NCBI RefSeq assembly: GCF_024298845.1 | Contig: NZ_CP101156.1 | Span: 2,852,001 to 2,916,000 of the forward strand | Length of the DNA: 64,000 bases | Source of the DNA: Natronosalvus amylolyticus | Lineage (GTDB): Archaea; Halobacteriota; Halobacteria; Halobacteriales; Natrialbaceae | Reading direction: 5' to 3' | Shown here: positions 25,527-34,065 of the stretch, piece after piece | Position numbering within the stretch: the first letter of the stretch is position 1 | Layout of the letters: each line of letters opens with the position of its first letter | Position numbers and translations under genes: made by a program | Notes under the pieces: model-generated | Database searches by the model: none | Told to the model about the DNA's origin: nothing | Seen by the model: only the letters and a program-made list of their open reading frames with translations

Positions 25527-27785
25527 ATGTCACAGGACGACCCAGGGGACGTACGCGATTCGTACCATACCCACGATGAGAAGATACGGCATGAGAAGCC
25601 GACTGACGGTGATTGCCCGTGCTGTCGGGTCTGTGGATTAACTGGCGAACGGGGCGATCGATCAGCATCGCCGGTTCAAGACGACCATCGGGTGCGCACG
25701 GAACCTGACCAGGATTCTCCAGGGCATACGCACGAAGATCATTCCGGCCACGAGCACGAGGCACACGTCGATCACTCGGGGCACGAAGCGATGTTCAAGA
25801 CCCGTTTTTTCGCCTGTCTCGTCATCTCGCTACCGGTACTGTACTATAGCGAGATGCTCCAGGAGTGGTTCGGCTATACCGCGATATCGTTCCCTGGTAG
25901 CGAATTCGTCGCGCCGGCTCTCGGGGCTGTCGTATTCGTCTATGGAGGTGTTCCATTCCTGCAGATGGGTGCCGTCGAGGTTCGAAGGCGCGAGCCAGGA
26001 ATGATGTTGTTGATCTCGCTGGCGATTACTGTCGCGTTCGTCTACAGTATCGCTGCGATCGTGTTCACCATCGGAGAACCGCTCTTCTGGGAGTTAGTCA
26101 CACTGATCGTTATCTTTCTGCTCGGTCACTGGATCGAAATGCGAAGCGTCCGGCGCGCCTCGGGCGCTCTCGATGAGCTTGCCGAGTTGATGCCGGATAC
26201 TGCCGAGCGAATCACCGAAGACGGAGATATAGAAGAAGTGCGCGTAGACACGCTCGAGGAAGACGATCTCGTGCTCGTGCGACCAGGGGCGAACGTTCCT
26301 GCTGACGGGATCGTCGAAGAGGGGGAAGCTAACGTCAACGAGGCGATGATCACTGGGGAGTCCCGCCCGATCAAAAAAGAACCCGGTGATGGGGTCATCG
26401 GTGGGACGACCAACCGCGACGGGAGTCTCCGTGTTCGCGTCACTGCGACAGGAGAGGAGACGACGCTCTCGGGAATCATGCGACTCGTCGAGGAAGCGCA
26501 GGAGAGCCGATCTCGAACACAGGTTTTGGCCGACCGGGCAGCAGGCTGGCTGTTTTATGCCGCGATCTCGGTCGCCGTCGTGACTGGTGTCGTTTGGACC
26601 ATCGCCGTTGGTTTCGGATTACCCGTTATCGAACGAGTCGTCACCGTCCTCGTAATCGCCTGTCCGCACGCCCTCGGACTCGCTGTGCCGTTAGTCGTTG
26701 CCATCAACACGACGATGGCAGCACGGAACGGGATGCTTATTCGGGACCGGATTGCCATGGAGGAGGCTCGAAACCTCGATACCGTCGTCTTCGACAAGAC
26801 TGGGACACTCACGAAAGGCGAACAGGGTGTGGTCGAGGTAACGACGGTCGACGGATGGGACGAGGACGAAACCCTGGCGTTGATGGCTGCTGTCGAAAGC
26901 GACTCCGAACACATGATCGCTGAAGCGATCCGTGAGGAGGCCCGTGCACGAGCTCTGTCCGTCCCCGACGCACGAGACTTCGAAGCGCTCGAAGGCCGAG
27001 GCGTTCGCGCCACTGTCGAAGTCGAACCGGTAGCTACCGCAGGTGTCGACCAGACAACTGTTCGTGATGGTGAAACCGTGTACGTCGGTGGACCGAACCT
27101 CCTTCGTCACCTCGAGATCGAACCGGATGCGACACTCGAAGCGTTTGCCGATGAAGCTGGAGAACGCGGTCAGGGCGTCGTCTATCTGCTTCGAGATGGG
27201 GCCGCTGTCGGCGCCGTTGCGCTTGCGGACGTAATCCGTGAAGAGAGCTTCGAGGCGATTGACGCACTTCACGAGATGGACGTGGAAGTGGCGATGCTGA
27301 CGGGTGATTCCGAGGACGTCGCCAGCGCGGTGTCCGAAGAGTTGGGAATCGACACGTACTTTGCGGAAGTGTTGCCCGAGGACAAGGACGAGAAAATTAT
27401 CGAACTACAGGAACAGGGCAAACTCGTCTCGATGGTAGGTGACGGTGTCAACGACGCCCCGGCATTGACACGCTCTGACGTCGGCATTGCTATTGGATCC
27501 GGAACTGACGTCGCCGTCGAGTCCGCTGCTGTCGTTCTCGTGGAGAACGATCCGCGGGATGTCGCTCACCTTGTCAGATTGAGTCGGAAGAGCTACCGAA
27601 AGATGCAGGAGAACCTCGTCTGGGCAGCCGGATACAACGTGTTTGCGTTGCCCCTTGCTGCGGGTGTTCTCGCACCGATTGGCATCCTGCTGTCACCGGC
27701 GGTGGGTGCAGTACTGATGTCAGCAAGTACCGTTATCGTCGCGATCAACGCACAGTTCTTGCGACGAGCGGACATCAGCGCATAG
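25527..27785 (+). CDS. copB: Copper-translocating P-type ATPase, CPH (CopB) type
   Basis: This 752-residue P1B-type ATPase exports copper ions. The transport-site motif in the membrane is CPH ([10 protein letters not shown]), the CopB class usually linked to Cu(II) or Cu(I) export. It has the TGES actuator loop, the DKTGTLT phosphorylation site and [10 protein letters not shown]. The cytoplasmic start carries a CPCCRVC cluster and a His-rich stretch ([20 protein letters not shown]), likely a metal-binding tail in place of an HMA domain. The ATP-domain His-Pro motif reads SEHM, not SEHP. It leads a probable metal-resistance cluster running to 29783. Confidence 0.94.
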   Translation: MSQDDPGDVRDSYHTHDEKIRHEKPTDGDCPCCRVCGLTGERGDRSASPVQDDHRVRTEPDQDSPGHTHEDHSGHEHEAHVDHSGHEAMFKTRFFACLVISLPVLYYSEMLQEWFGYTAISFPGSEFVAPALGAVVFVYGGVPFLQMGAVEVRRREPGMMLLISLAITVAFVYSIAAIVFTIGEPLFWELVTLIVIFLLGHWIEMRSVRRASGALDELAELMPDTAERITEDGDIEEVRVDTLEEDDLVLVRPGANVPADGIVEEGEANVNEAMITGESRPIKKEPGDGVIGGTTNRDGSLRVRVTATGEETTLSGIMRLVEEAQESRSRTQVLADRAAGWLFYAAISVAVVTGVVWTIAVGFGLPVIERVVTVLVIACPHALGLAVPLVVAINTTMAARNGMLIRDRIAMEEARNLDTVVFDKTGTLTKGEQGVVEVTTVDGWDEDETLALMAAVESDSEHMIAEAIREEARARALSVPDARDFEALEGRGVRATVEVEPVATAGVDQTTVRDGETVYVGGPNLLRHLEIEPDATLEAFADEAGERGQGVVYLLRDGAAVGAVALADVIREESFEAIDALHEMDVEVAMLTGDSEDVASAVSEELGIDTYFAEVLPEDKDEKIIELQEQGKLVSMVGDGVNDAPALTRSDVGIAIGSGTDVAVESAAVVLVENDPRDVAHLVRLSRKSYRKMQENLVWAAGYNVFALPLAAGVLAPIGILLSPAVGAVLMSASTVIVAINAQFLRRADISA

Positions 27786-28047
27786 TCCATCTGTCACAGT
27801 TGTCTCGTGGAAGAAACACGAGTAACTATGCCTGCCTGACAGCACACATAGATGAGAACGACTTGACGGCAGGAGATGCCTGCCAATGGTCGCCCAATGA
27901 ACGAGATTGTTGTTGCGTAACGATCGGTGAAAGTCCTGCGACACTCGAGCGACACCGTCTCCACTCGAGTGTCTCGATAGGTCTACCAATCACAAACGAC
28001 GTCGTTCAATCCCTTCTCGAATCCTCGGGAACGAATACACCGGTGAA
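27786..28047. other. Intergenic region after copB
   Basis: No supportable gene. A plus-strand frame (27800-28057, 85 codons) contains an odd CCC run and no halophilic bias, so it is left out. The region may hold the 3' end of the copB transcript and upstream sequences of the next promoter block. Confidence 0.4.
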
Positions 28048-28109
28048 AAACGTTTAGAGCGCAGTAGAAACGCTATAGGACAATTTCCCACACGAGTTCA
28101 CACCCACAC
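28048..28109 (+). promoter_or_regulatory. Promoter block A of the metal cluster (shared with 29246-29307)
   Basis: The block contains two aaacg elements exactly 20 bp apart (28048, 28068), then ggaca (28078) and gagttcacacccacac (28094-28109), directly followed by a TATA-like tttaaa (28110-28115). The TATA lies about 25-30 bases before ATG 28141, which fits a leaderless transcript. The same elements recur with identical spacing before the His/Met-repeat gene; about 46 of 62 positions match by hand count with no gap. Confidence 0.75.
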
Positions 28110-28140
28110 TTTAAACCCTGATGTCGGTGTACTCGTAGAT

Positions 28141-28497
28141 ATGGCAACCGATGATTCATTGGTACGAACGCTTCTGATCGTGATCGCGGCAATTCTTTTG
28201 TTGCCGATTCTTCTGATGGCACTCATGGTCCCCATGATGGGACTGTGGGGTTGGGGACACATGTGGAACGGCGGGATGTGGGCTGGGACCGGATCCACGT
28301 GGATGGGGTTCATCATGTCGATCGTTCCGTTACTCGTGATTCTTGGGGGTGGATACCTGCTCTACAGCGTCCTTGGTGGATCCCAATCACGACGGACGGA
28401 CCCAGCAATCGAAGAACTTCGAGCGGCATACGCTCGAGGCGACATATCCGATGAAGAATTCGAGCAACGCCGGGAGCGGTTGGAACGAGAGAAGTGA
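28141..28497 (+). CDS. SHOCT-domain membrane protein
   Basis: This 118-residue protein has two hydrophobic helices (about 8-30 and 57-78). Between them is a Met/Trp/Gly-rich loop (MGLWGWGHMWNGGMW) that could contact metal ions outside the membrane. The C-terminus is a classical SHOCT segment (IEELRAAYARGDISDEEFEQ). SHOCT proteins are short helical adaptors found with membrane or oligomerising partners. The gene has its own promoter block shared with the repeat protein, so a common metal response is likely. Confidence 0.85.
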   Translation: MATDDSLVRTLLIVIAAILLLPILLMALMVPMMGLWGWGHMWNGGMWAGTGSTWMGFIMSIVPLLVILGGGYLLYSVLGGSQSRRTDPAIEELRAAYARGDISDEEFEQRRERLEREK

Positions 28498-28623
28498 TTC
28501 GTGGAACGACTGTGACACACGAGTGGGGACGGTATCGCTCGAGTATCAGAAGACTTCCACGGACCGCTGTTATCAGAGACCGGAAGAGGTAGAAAGCCTC
28601 CCGCATAAGATCAGCGTAGAATC

Positions 28624-29205
28624 GTGAAACAAAAACACGCTGATGGCGCAGCCGCCTTTGTAGTCGGCTTGATTCTCCTTATCGGCGGGTTTGCGACGTG
28701 GCAGGCGTACCAGCGATGGGTTGCTCTCAGTGATATGGATGGCCACATGGGGACATCCGTAACTGCAATGCACGGTACGCATCCAGTGTGGTATTTGATC
28801 GGAACGATTGTGGCTGCTGGCGTCATTGCCGGACTGTATCTGGGGGTTCGTGAACGGATCGTTTCTCCAAACGCTCAGGTAGGTGCGTCCGACGGTTCGG
28901 GCGCAAAAACGTCGGTCGAAGACGACGCGCTGGAAGCGACACAGACTGCCAAAACGGAGCGCCCAATCCTCGACTTTCTTCCGGATGATGAGCGACGTAT
29001 ACTGCAGCCAGTACTCTCTTCGCCGGGACTGACACAAATTGAACTCAGAGACCGATCCGATTTCTCGAAAAGTAAGGTCAGTCAGACAGTGACGGATCTC
29101 GAAAAACGAGGGTTACTGTACCGGGAACCACAGGGACGGACGTATCGAGTGTATCCATCTGATGAACTCAAACAGAATAAGCGTGAGTTCTTTCCCCAAG
29201 AGTAA
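28624..29205 (+). CDS. Membrane-tethered winged-helix regulator with a Met/His-rich outer loop
   Basis: Starting at GTG 28624, this 193-residue protein has two N-terminal membrane helices (FVVGLILLIGGFATW and WYLIGTIVAAGVIAGLYLGV) flanking a 20-residue loop with MDGHM and AMHGTH, suited to bind copper or silver. The cytoplasmic part ends in a MarR/TrmB-like winged helix: LSSPGLTQIELRDRSDFSKS, then KVSQTVTDLEKRGLLYRE. It could sense metal outside the cell and act directly on DNA without a kinase. Its neighbours are the SHOCT protein and the repeat protein. Confidence 0.82.
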   Translation: MKQKHADGAAAFVVGLILLIGGFATWQAYQRWVALSDMDGHMGTSVTAMHGTHPVWYLIGTIVAAGVIAGLYLGVRERIVSPNAQVGASDGSGAKTSVEDDALEATQTAKTERPILDFLPDDERRILQPVLSSPGLTQIELRDRSDFSKSKVSQTVTDLEKRGLLYREPQGRTYRVYPSDELKQNKREFFPQE

Positions 29206-29245
29206 CGTGGCAAATTCTCGAGCGAGAAACGATATCGCGTGAAAG

Positions 29246-29307
29246 AAACGTTCTGTGCCGTGTAAAAACGTTCTCGGACAGTCTCTGAGATGAGTTCACA
29301 CCCACAC
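29246..29307 (+). promoter_or_regulatory. Promoter block B of the metal cluster (shared with 28048-28109)
   Basis: Elements aaacgttct (29246) and aaacgttct (29266), ggaca (29276) and gagttcacacccacac (29292-29307) have the same order and spacing as block A, at a constant offset of 1198 bp. Block B lies 44 bp before the His/Met-repeat gene. A clear TATA box is less obvious here (cgataacc, 29308 onward). Confidence 0.72.
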
Positions 29308-29351
29308 CGATAACCTCGCATCTGCCGTAGTCCTTTTTGAGGCGAAAGCAA

Positions 29352-29783
29352 ATGACATCCAAACTCGTTCACCTGGTCGTGGCACTCACAGTCGTTGTAG
29401 CCCTCATCGTGGCGGTAGGGCTCGTCAGTGCCGAAACGAACACTCCCCTCGAGACAGCAGCGAGTAGCAGTGGCGAAATTGCAGAGCACATGGCGGGGCA
29501 CAACCACGGCGAACACATGACGGAGCACAACCACGGCGAACACATGACGGAGCACAACCACGGCGAACACATGGCGGGGCACAACCACAGCGAGCACATG
29601 GCGGGGCACAACCACGGCGAACACATGACGGAGCACAACCACGGCGAGCACATGGCGGGGCACAACCACGGCGAACACATGACGGAGCACAACCACGGCG
29701 AACACATGGCGGGGCACAACCACAGCGAGCACATGGCGGGGCACAACCACGGAGAGAACGGCGGTGAAGCCGGTCACTGCTGA
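29352..29783 (+). CDS. Secreted His/Met nonapeptide-repeat protein, probable metal sponge
   Basis: This 143-residue protein has a Sec-type signal (hydrophobic residues 6-25, likely cleavage after VGLVSA). Residues 45-134 are ten tandem copies of EHM[AT][GE]HNH[GS], and the tail ends AGHC. Each unit offers three His and one Met, about 30 His and 10 Met in all, so it should bind many Cu, Ag or Zn ions outside the cell. ATG 29352 is preferred over TTG 29337. Shared promoter block and position downstream of copB suggest copper resistance. No globular domain is present. Confidence 0.85.
   Translation: MTSKLVHLVVALTVVVALIVAVGLVSAETNTPLETAASSSGEIAEHMAGHNHGEHMTEHNHGEHMTEHNHGEHMAGHNHSEHMAGHNHGEHMTEHNHGEHMAGHNHGEHMTEHNHGEHMAGHNHSEHMAGHNHGENGGEAGHC
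29484..29753 (+). repeat. Ten 27-bp coding tandem repeats
   Basis: Ten head-to-tail 27-bp units encode the His/Met nonapeptides. Two main variants alternate (ATGGCGGGGCAC and ATGACGGAGCAC cores), plus a minor one with AGC for GGC in the last codon. Blocks of variants recur in the same order (units 4-5 and 9-10 are alike), which points to expansion by duplication of multi-unit blocks. Copy number is likely to vary between strains. Confidence 0.95.
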
Positions 29784-29863
29784 CGTCATATCCTCTGCAA
29801 TCAGTCTTCACACTCCTCAACACCCCAGATCTTTTTTGCGCTATAGACTGAGTTTTATTGTCT

Positions 29864-29880
29864 CCACCGAACACCGGTGG
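29864..29880. terminator. Hairpin between convergent genes
   Basis: The stem ccaccg/cggtgg with loop aacac lies between the repeat-protein gene and the convergent peptidoglycan-hydrolase gene. A run of six T (29832-29837) upstream could itself end the plus-strand transcript. Archaeal termination relies mainly on T runs, so the hairpin role is uncertain. Confidence 0.35.
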
Positions 29881-29972
29881 CAATCGCAGTCGACGGTGAC
29901 CGCAATGATACTGTTGACCGGTCGAGGCGCTTGCTCGAGGGGTGTCGACTGATCCGAGAGACTCGAGCCTAC

Positions 29973-32006
29973 CTACAGGTTGCTCGCGACCGTCCGGTAG
30001 TGGTCGGCGATCTTGCGGTCCCACTCCGGGTCGGTCGCGTAGTAGACGTTCATGCCCTCGAGCGTCGGGCCGTTGTATCGCCAGTTACCGGGGGTGAGAT
30101 ACAGTTCGTAGACGTCGTCCATGACTGCCCAGACACAGTCCTCGAAGGAGTCGTAGCGTTCGGCACACTCGTACGGGCAGTCGTCTTCGGCACCGTAGCC
30201 GAAGAGGTTGTTGTGGTCCTGGGCGATGTCACTCGTTCCCCATGCCGACTCGTGAATCGCGTGTGCGAGCTGGTAGATGGCGTTGATACCGTACTCGTTC
30301 TGGACAGCGACGAACGTGTTTCCGAGCCCGATCAGGGGACTGTCCGGTCGCTCGGCTTCGATTGCGGCATTGAGTTCGGCTCCCGTAACCTCGACCGGTT
30401 CGGTCAGGTCGGTTTCGACGTCGAACGGCAAGGGTGCACGTCGGTCGCTCGCCGCCTCGAGATACCGTTCGACCGACCAGCCGCGCAGGCCAGTTTCCCA
30501 CTCGATTTCCCACCAGATGTAGCCGTCGCGGGTGACGATACCGTTCGTGACGGTCCCTGTCGTGGTTTCGTCGACGGTTCCGACGATGTCTGCCTCGAGG
30601 GAGCCGTCGGCCCGGACATTGAGCGTCGTGGTTGCGCGGAGTTCGTCTCCGATGGAAAACGGCGGTTCGTAATCGCCACCGGAGGCGAGATACCGGTCGG
30701 GAGACCAGCCATCGACGTCGTTGTTGTACTCGACGCGCCACCAGCGGAAGCCGTCGGCGTCGACGGGGCCATCCGACACCTGTCCGTACACGTCGGCGGG
30801 CTGGGTGTGGATGACGTTGTCGCCGACGGTGGGTTCGCTTCGAGCGGTTACGACGTCGGTCGTGTAGACGCGTTCGCCGGGTTCGAACCGTGCCTCGGTG
30901 TCCGTCTCGCGTTCGCCGGATTCGCCGGTCGTCGACACCTCGAGTAAACCTTCGGCTGACCAGCCTTCCGAGCCGTCGTTCCACTCGACGTGCCACCAGG
31001 TGTAGTCGTCGTGGTCGTTCGTCTGTGGCCCCTGGGTTACCGTGCCGACGGCGTCGGTTTCGACGCTCGTACGCACGTTGTACCAGGTGCTCGGGCCCGA
31101 GCGAACGTTGGTCGTCGACGTCGGCGTGACGACGGTACCGTGACAGAAGCCGGGACAGCCCTCGAGCCAGGGTTCGCCCGCCCAGGCCCAGATCCCTTCG
31201 GAGACGAAGTGCAGTCCCCACCATCGATACTTATCGCCAGCCTCCGGGCCGTTTATGACTCTGGCGGCGCTGTTGGCATCGACGGTGGCGACGACCGAAC
31301 TGTCCGTTCGCGGTGCCTCGTAGACGTCGAGGGTCGAAGTGGTGCGGACGGGTTGCTCGAGTTCGAACGGGCCCTCGGGGTCGTCCCCGCCGTCGCCCTC
31401 GAGGTGGGCCATGAGTCGGTCGGGGTCGTACGGACCGGGACAGGACGTCGAGTTCGAACTCGAACACCAGCTGTTGGTCGGCGCGTGCATGTGCCCGATA
31501 ATGCCGCCGTCGGCGTCACAGGGGGCCGTGTGGCTGGTGTAGTAGTTTTTCGGGATGTCGTATTTCTCGGCGAGGAACTCGATTAGCTGGGCCGACCGGC
31601 TGTAGAGCGCGTCGGAGAAGCCGTTTTGCCCTTCAACCCACTCGTGTTCGATCCCGATCGAATTCGAGTTAAACCCCGAGGCGTGCCAGGCGACGTCCGA
31701 CTCGTCGACCATCTTCGTCGTGTGGCCATCCGAGTTTCGGATGACGTAGTGAGCCGAAACGTTCGCACTCGAGTTACGGAACCAGTTGATCGCCCCTGCA
31801 TACGACCCGACCGTGTAGTGGATAACGATCCAGTTGATGTCGCTTTTCGTCCGATTCGAGGCCGAGTAGTTACTCGAGTGAGCCGGTAGCCACCGATCGG
31901 TAGGATCCGAGGCCGCCGACGCTGTGGTCGTTGCTGTGCCGAGTCCCACACCGGCACCCAGTGAGGCACCAGCAGACTGTAACAGTTTTCGCCGTGGTAT
32001 TTCCAT
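29973..32006 (-). CDS. Tat-exported peptidoglycan hydrolase: amidase + four SH3b-like repeats + glucosaminidase
   Basis: This 677-residue protein begins with a Tat signal (RRKLLQSAGASLG). Residues 35-195 are an Amidase_2 domain, with zinc ligands suggested by IVIHYTVG, GHMH and SCPGPYDPDRL. Four SH3b-like repeats follow (about 212-514), each with a WW.(V/I/L) strand and a W(S/A) end. The last 130 residues are a glucosaminidase with the catalytic Glu in AIHESAWGTS, then NNLFGYGA and the closing YATDPEWDRKI. Both enzymes cut bacterial murein, which haloarchaea lack. ATG 32006 is used, not GTG 32012. Antibacterial export is inference. Confidence 0.93.
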   Translation of the reverse strand: MEIPRRKLLQSAGASLGAGVGLGTATTTASAASDPTDRWLPAHSSNYSASNRTKSDINWIVIHYTVGSYAGAINWFRNSSANVSAHYVIRNSDGHTTKMVDESDVAWHASGFNSNSIGIEHEWVEGQNGFSDALYSRSAQLIEFLAEKYDIPKNYYTSHTAPCDADGGIIGHMHAPTNSWCSSSNSTSCPGPYDPDRLMAHLEGDGGDDPEGPFELEQPVRTTSTLDVYEAPRTDSSVVATVDANSAARVINGPEAGDKYRWWGLHFVSEGIWAWAGEPWLEGCPGFCHGTVVTPTSTTNVRSGPSTWYNVRTSVETDAVGTVTQGPQTNDHDDYTWWHVEWNDGSEGWSAEGLLEVSTTGESGERETDTEARFEPGERVYTTDVVTARSEPTVGDNVIHTQPADVYGQVSDGPVDADGFRWWRVEYNNDVDGWSPDRYLASGGDYEPPFSIGDELRATTTLNVRADGSLEADIVGTVDETTTGTVTNGIVTRDGYIWWEIEWETGLRGWSVERYLEAASDRRAPLPFDVETDLTEPVEVTGAELNAAIEAERPDSPLIGLGNTFVAVQNEYGINAIYQLAHAIHESAWGTSDIAQDHNNLFGYGAEDDCPYECAERYDSFEDCVWAVMDDVYELYLTPGNWRYNGPTLEGMNVYYATDPEWDRKIADHYRTVASNL

Positions 32007-32325
32007 ACACACCCTGTTCTTACAGAAACTATTAAATTTTAGGATTGGTTCTAAAGAATCAATATTTAAAACACGTAGTATTTTAAACCGGAATTGATAT
32101 TTGCACGCCTTCTCTAGCTGTGGAATACCGGGTTCCCGAGATTGTTTATCGATTGGCTACGAAATACGTCGGGATTCTACATGGTATTGATCATGTATTG
32201 TTACACTCAAAAAATCAAACTAAAACGCTTTTACTAGTGTGCCAATGCGGTGGATAGCATCATCAAATCCACTTGTGTACTCGAGTCCAACAACCGCTCA
32301 AAACAGGCTACGTCGCGGTTCCGGC
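32007..32325. promoter_or_regulatory. AT-rich upstream region of the hydrolase gene, with TATA box at 32029-32040
   Basis: No gene. On the minus strand aaaatttaatag (32029-32040) lies about 28 bases before ATG 32006, so the transcript is probably leaderless. The whole stretch to about 32220 is markedly AT-rich against the genome background and has several ttaaa and aatt runs, as often seen at acquired or strongly regulated genes. Confidence 0.6.
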
Positions 32326-32610
32326 CTACTTTCTCGCGTCGAGTTCTTCTGAGAGGTCCTCGAGGGTCATGTCTTTCATCGAGAGCAAGACGAGCAGATG
32401 ATAGACGATATCGGCTGCTTCGTAGGCGATTTCGTCGTGGTCGTCGTCTTTGGCGGCCAGTACGAGTTCGGTGGTTTCTTCGCCCAGTTTTTCCAGGACG
32501 GCGTTTTCACCCTTTTCGTGGGCGAAAAGCGACGCTGTGTACGAGCCATCCGGGAGCGTCTCCTTGCGGTCTTCGATCACTGCAAACAGGTCCTCGAGTG
32601 TGTCATCCAT
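32326..32610 (-). CDS. hisE: Phosphoribosyl-ATP pyrophosphohydrolase
   Basis: HisE hydrolyses phosphoribosyl-ATP to phosphoribosyl-AMP in histidine synthesis. The 94-residue helical product contains the MazG-like metal-binding motif (EKLGEETTELVLAAK, then EAADIVYHLLVLL), with acidic residues that bind Mg. Its start codon overlaps the stop of the upstream DUF151 gene by one base (TGATG), so the pair is co-translated. Other his genes are not in the window. Confidence 0.95.
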   Translation of the reverse strand: MDDTLEDLFAVIEDRKETLPDGSYTASLFAHEKGENAVLEKLGEETTELVLAAKDDDHDEIAYEAADIVYHLLVLLSMKDMTLEDLSEELDARK

Positions 32611-33077
32611 CAGGGTTCACCAGCGACTTCACGCAGGTCTTCTAACGCCTCGAACTTCTCCCTGTCGTCTCGACCCGACTCGAACACCGACTCAGTAATC
32701 TCGATTGGGACGTTCGTCCGGGCGGCCAGCGCTAGCGAATCGCTCGGTCTGGCGTCGATGACCACCGTTTCACGAGGTGTCTGGACGTGTAAGTCGGCGA
32801 TGTACGTGCCGCCCATCCCGTCCTCGCGTGCGTCGATGTCGCTGACGACTACTCTGTCGACCCGGCCACCCAGTTCCTCCATCACGTCCAACAGCAGGTC
32901 GTGGGTCAACGGCCGGCCGATATCTTCGGCCTCGAGGCCCCGTGCGATGCTGGTTGCCTCCTCGATGCCGATAAAGATCGGCACCACGTCTTGTTCGCCG
33001 TCGACCGACAGAACGACCACCGGCACCGGTCCCTGTGGCGTGCCCGCGATTCGGACCGCGTCGATTGCTGCCTGCAT
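32610..33077 (-). CDS. DUF151 bifunctional nuclease family protein
   Basis: This 155-residue protein has the DUF151 core: VPIFIGIEEATSIARGL, RPLTHDLLLDVMEELGG, and the DARPSDSLALAARTNVPI segment with the conserved PSDSLALA motif. The family is named after plant proteins reported to cut DNA and RNA; prokaryotic roles are not well defined. It is directly upstream of, and overlaps, hisE. Confidence 0.93.
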   Translation of the reverse strand: MQAAIDAVRIAGTPQGPVPVVVLSVDGEQDVVPIFIGIEEATSIARGLEAEDIGRPLTHDLLLDVMEELGGRVDRVVVSDIDAREDGMGGTYIADLHVQTPRETVVIDARPSDSLALAARTNVPIEITESVFESGRDDREKFEALEDLREVAGEP

Positions 33078-33238
33078 ATCTCTCGTAACGACGGGACAGG
33101 GGAAAAGTCTGGTCGCCTGTGAGCCGAACCAGGTCTGGACGTTACTGGAGACCTGTCCCCTGTAGGGATCGTCTCGCTTACCTCACACTCGAGGCCTTCG
33201 GCGAGAAAGCCAATACACTCGAGTGACCGCTTCAGTGC

Positions 33239-33817
33239 CTACTCGAAAAACGCGAGGCGGTGTATCCGGTCGTCCTGGGTCAACTCCGGATGAAACGATG
33301 TCGCGACGACCGGACCGTCTCGAACGGCGACGGGACGGCCGTCCCAGGTCGCCAGTACCTCGACGTCGCCGACGTGGTCGATCACGGGGGCCCGAATGAA
33401 CACGGCCGGGAACGGCTCCTCGAGACCGGCCACGTCGAGGGGGGCTTCGAAACTGTCTTTCTGTCGCCCGAAGGCGTTGCGCTCGACGGTGACGTCGAGT
33501 ACGTTGAGCGTCGACACTCGGTCGTCGTGAGCGTCGTTCGCCGCGACGATCAGTCCGGCACAGGTCGCCAGCAACGGCTTGCCAGCCTCGACGTGGGCGA
33601 CGATCTCCTCGGCGATGCCCTCGCGTTCGATCAGTCTCGAGATGGTGGTCGATTCGCCGCCGGGCATCGCAAGCAGATCACACTCGGGGGCGATGCCGGC
33701 CGTTCGAATCTCGCGCACCTCGACGGTACGGCCGTCGCGATCGCAGGCGCGCTCGATGGCCGCCGCGTGTTCGCTGACGTTTCCCTGGACGCCGATGACG
33801 CCCGCAACCAGTGACAT
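33239..33817 (-). CDS. pdxT: Pyridoxal 5'-phosphate synthase glutaminase subunit
   Basis: PdxT releases ammonia from glutamine for PdxS, which builds pyridoxal phosphate from ribose-5-phosphate and glyceraldehyde-3-phosphate. The 192-residue product has GVIGVQGNVSEH, MPGGESTTISRL, the catalytic Cys in LLATCAGLIV and the His/Glu pair in SFHPELT. The partner gene pdxS is not in the window, as is usual in haloarchaea, where the two are often unlinked. Confidence 0.95.
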   Translation of the reverse strand: MSLVAGVIGVQGNVSEHAAAIERACDRDGRTVEVREIRTAGIAPECDLLAMPGGESTTISRLIEREGIAEEIVAHVEAGKPLLATCAGLIVAANDAHDDRVSTLNVLDVTVERNAFGRQKDSFEAPLDVAGLEEPFPAVFIRAPVIDHVGDVEVLATWDGRPVAVRDGPVVATSFHPELTQDDRIHRLAFFE

Positions 33818-34065
33818 ACCCGGAGTAGGGGCCGGCGAGTAGAAAAGTCACGCGTCACAGCACCACACCCCCTCCGAACCGCTCTCACCTCCTGTCTCGA
33901 GTGATTCCGGGATGTGGGACGGTCTCGACCAGATGAGGGTCGGTGCTCTCGATCCAGGGGCTCGAACATGTAGACGGATTCGAAACGGCATGGGAAAACG
34001 GACCGATAAAAACGGTAGGAGACACTCGAGGCTCCTCGGACGCCGTCGATAAAACGGAGTGCGGT

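Noticed and set aside
27800-28057. 85-codon plus-strand frame between copB and the SHOCT gene
   Set aside because: It has a CCC run and no acidic bias, and it runs into the shared promoter block.
29484-29753. CRISPR array
   Set aside because: The 27-bp units are head to tail without spacers and are in frame within a protein gene. No other CRISPR-like array or cas gene was seen.
29877-30947. 356-codon plus-strand frame opposite the peptidoglycan hydrolase
   Set aside because: Antisense shadow of the hydrolase gene with no domain of its own.
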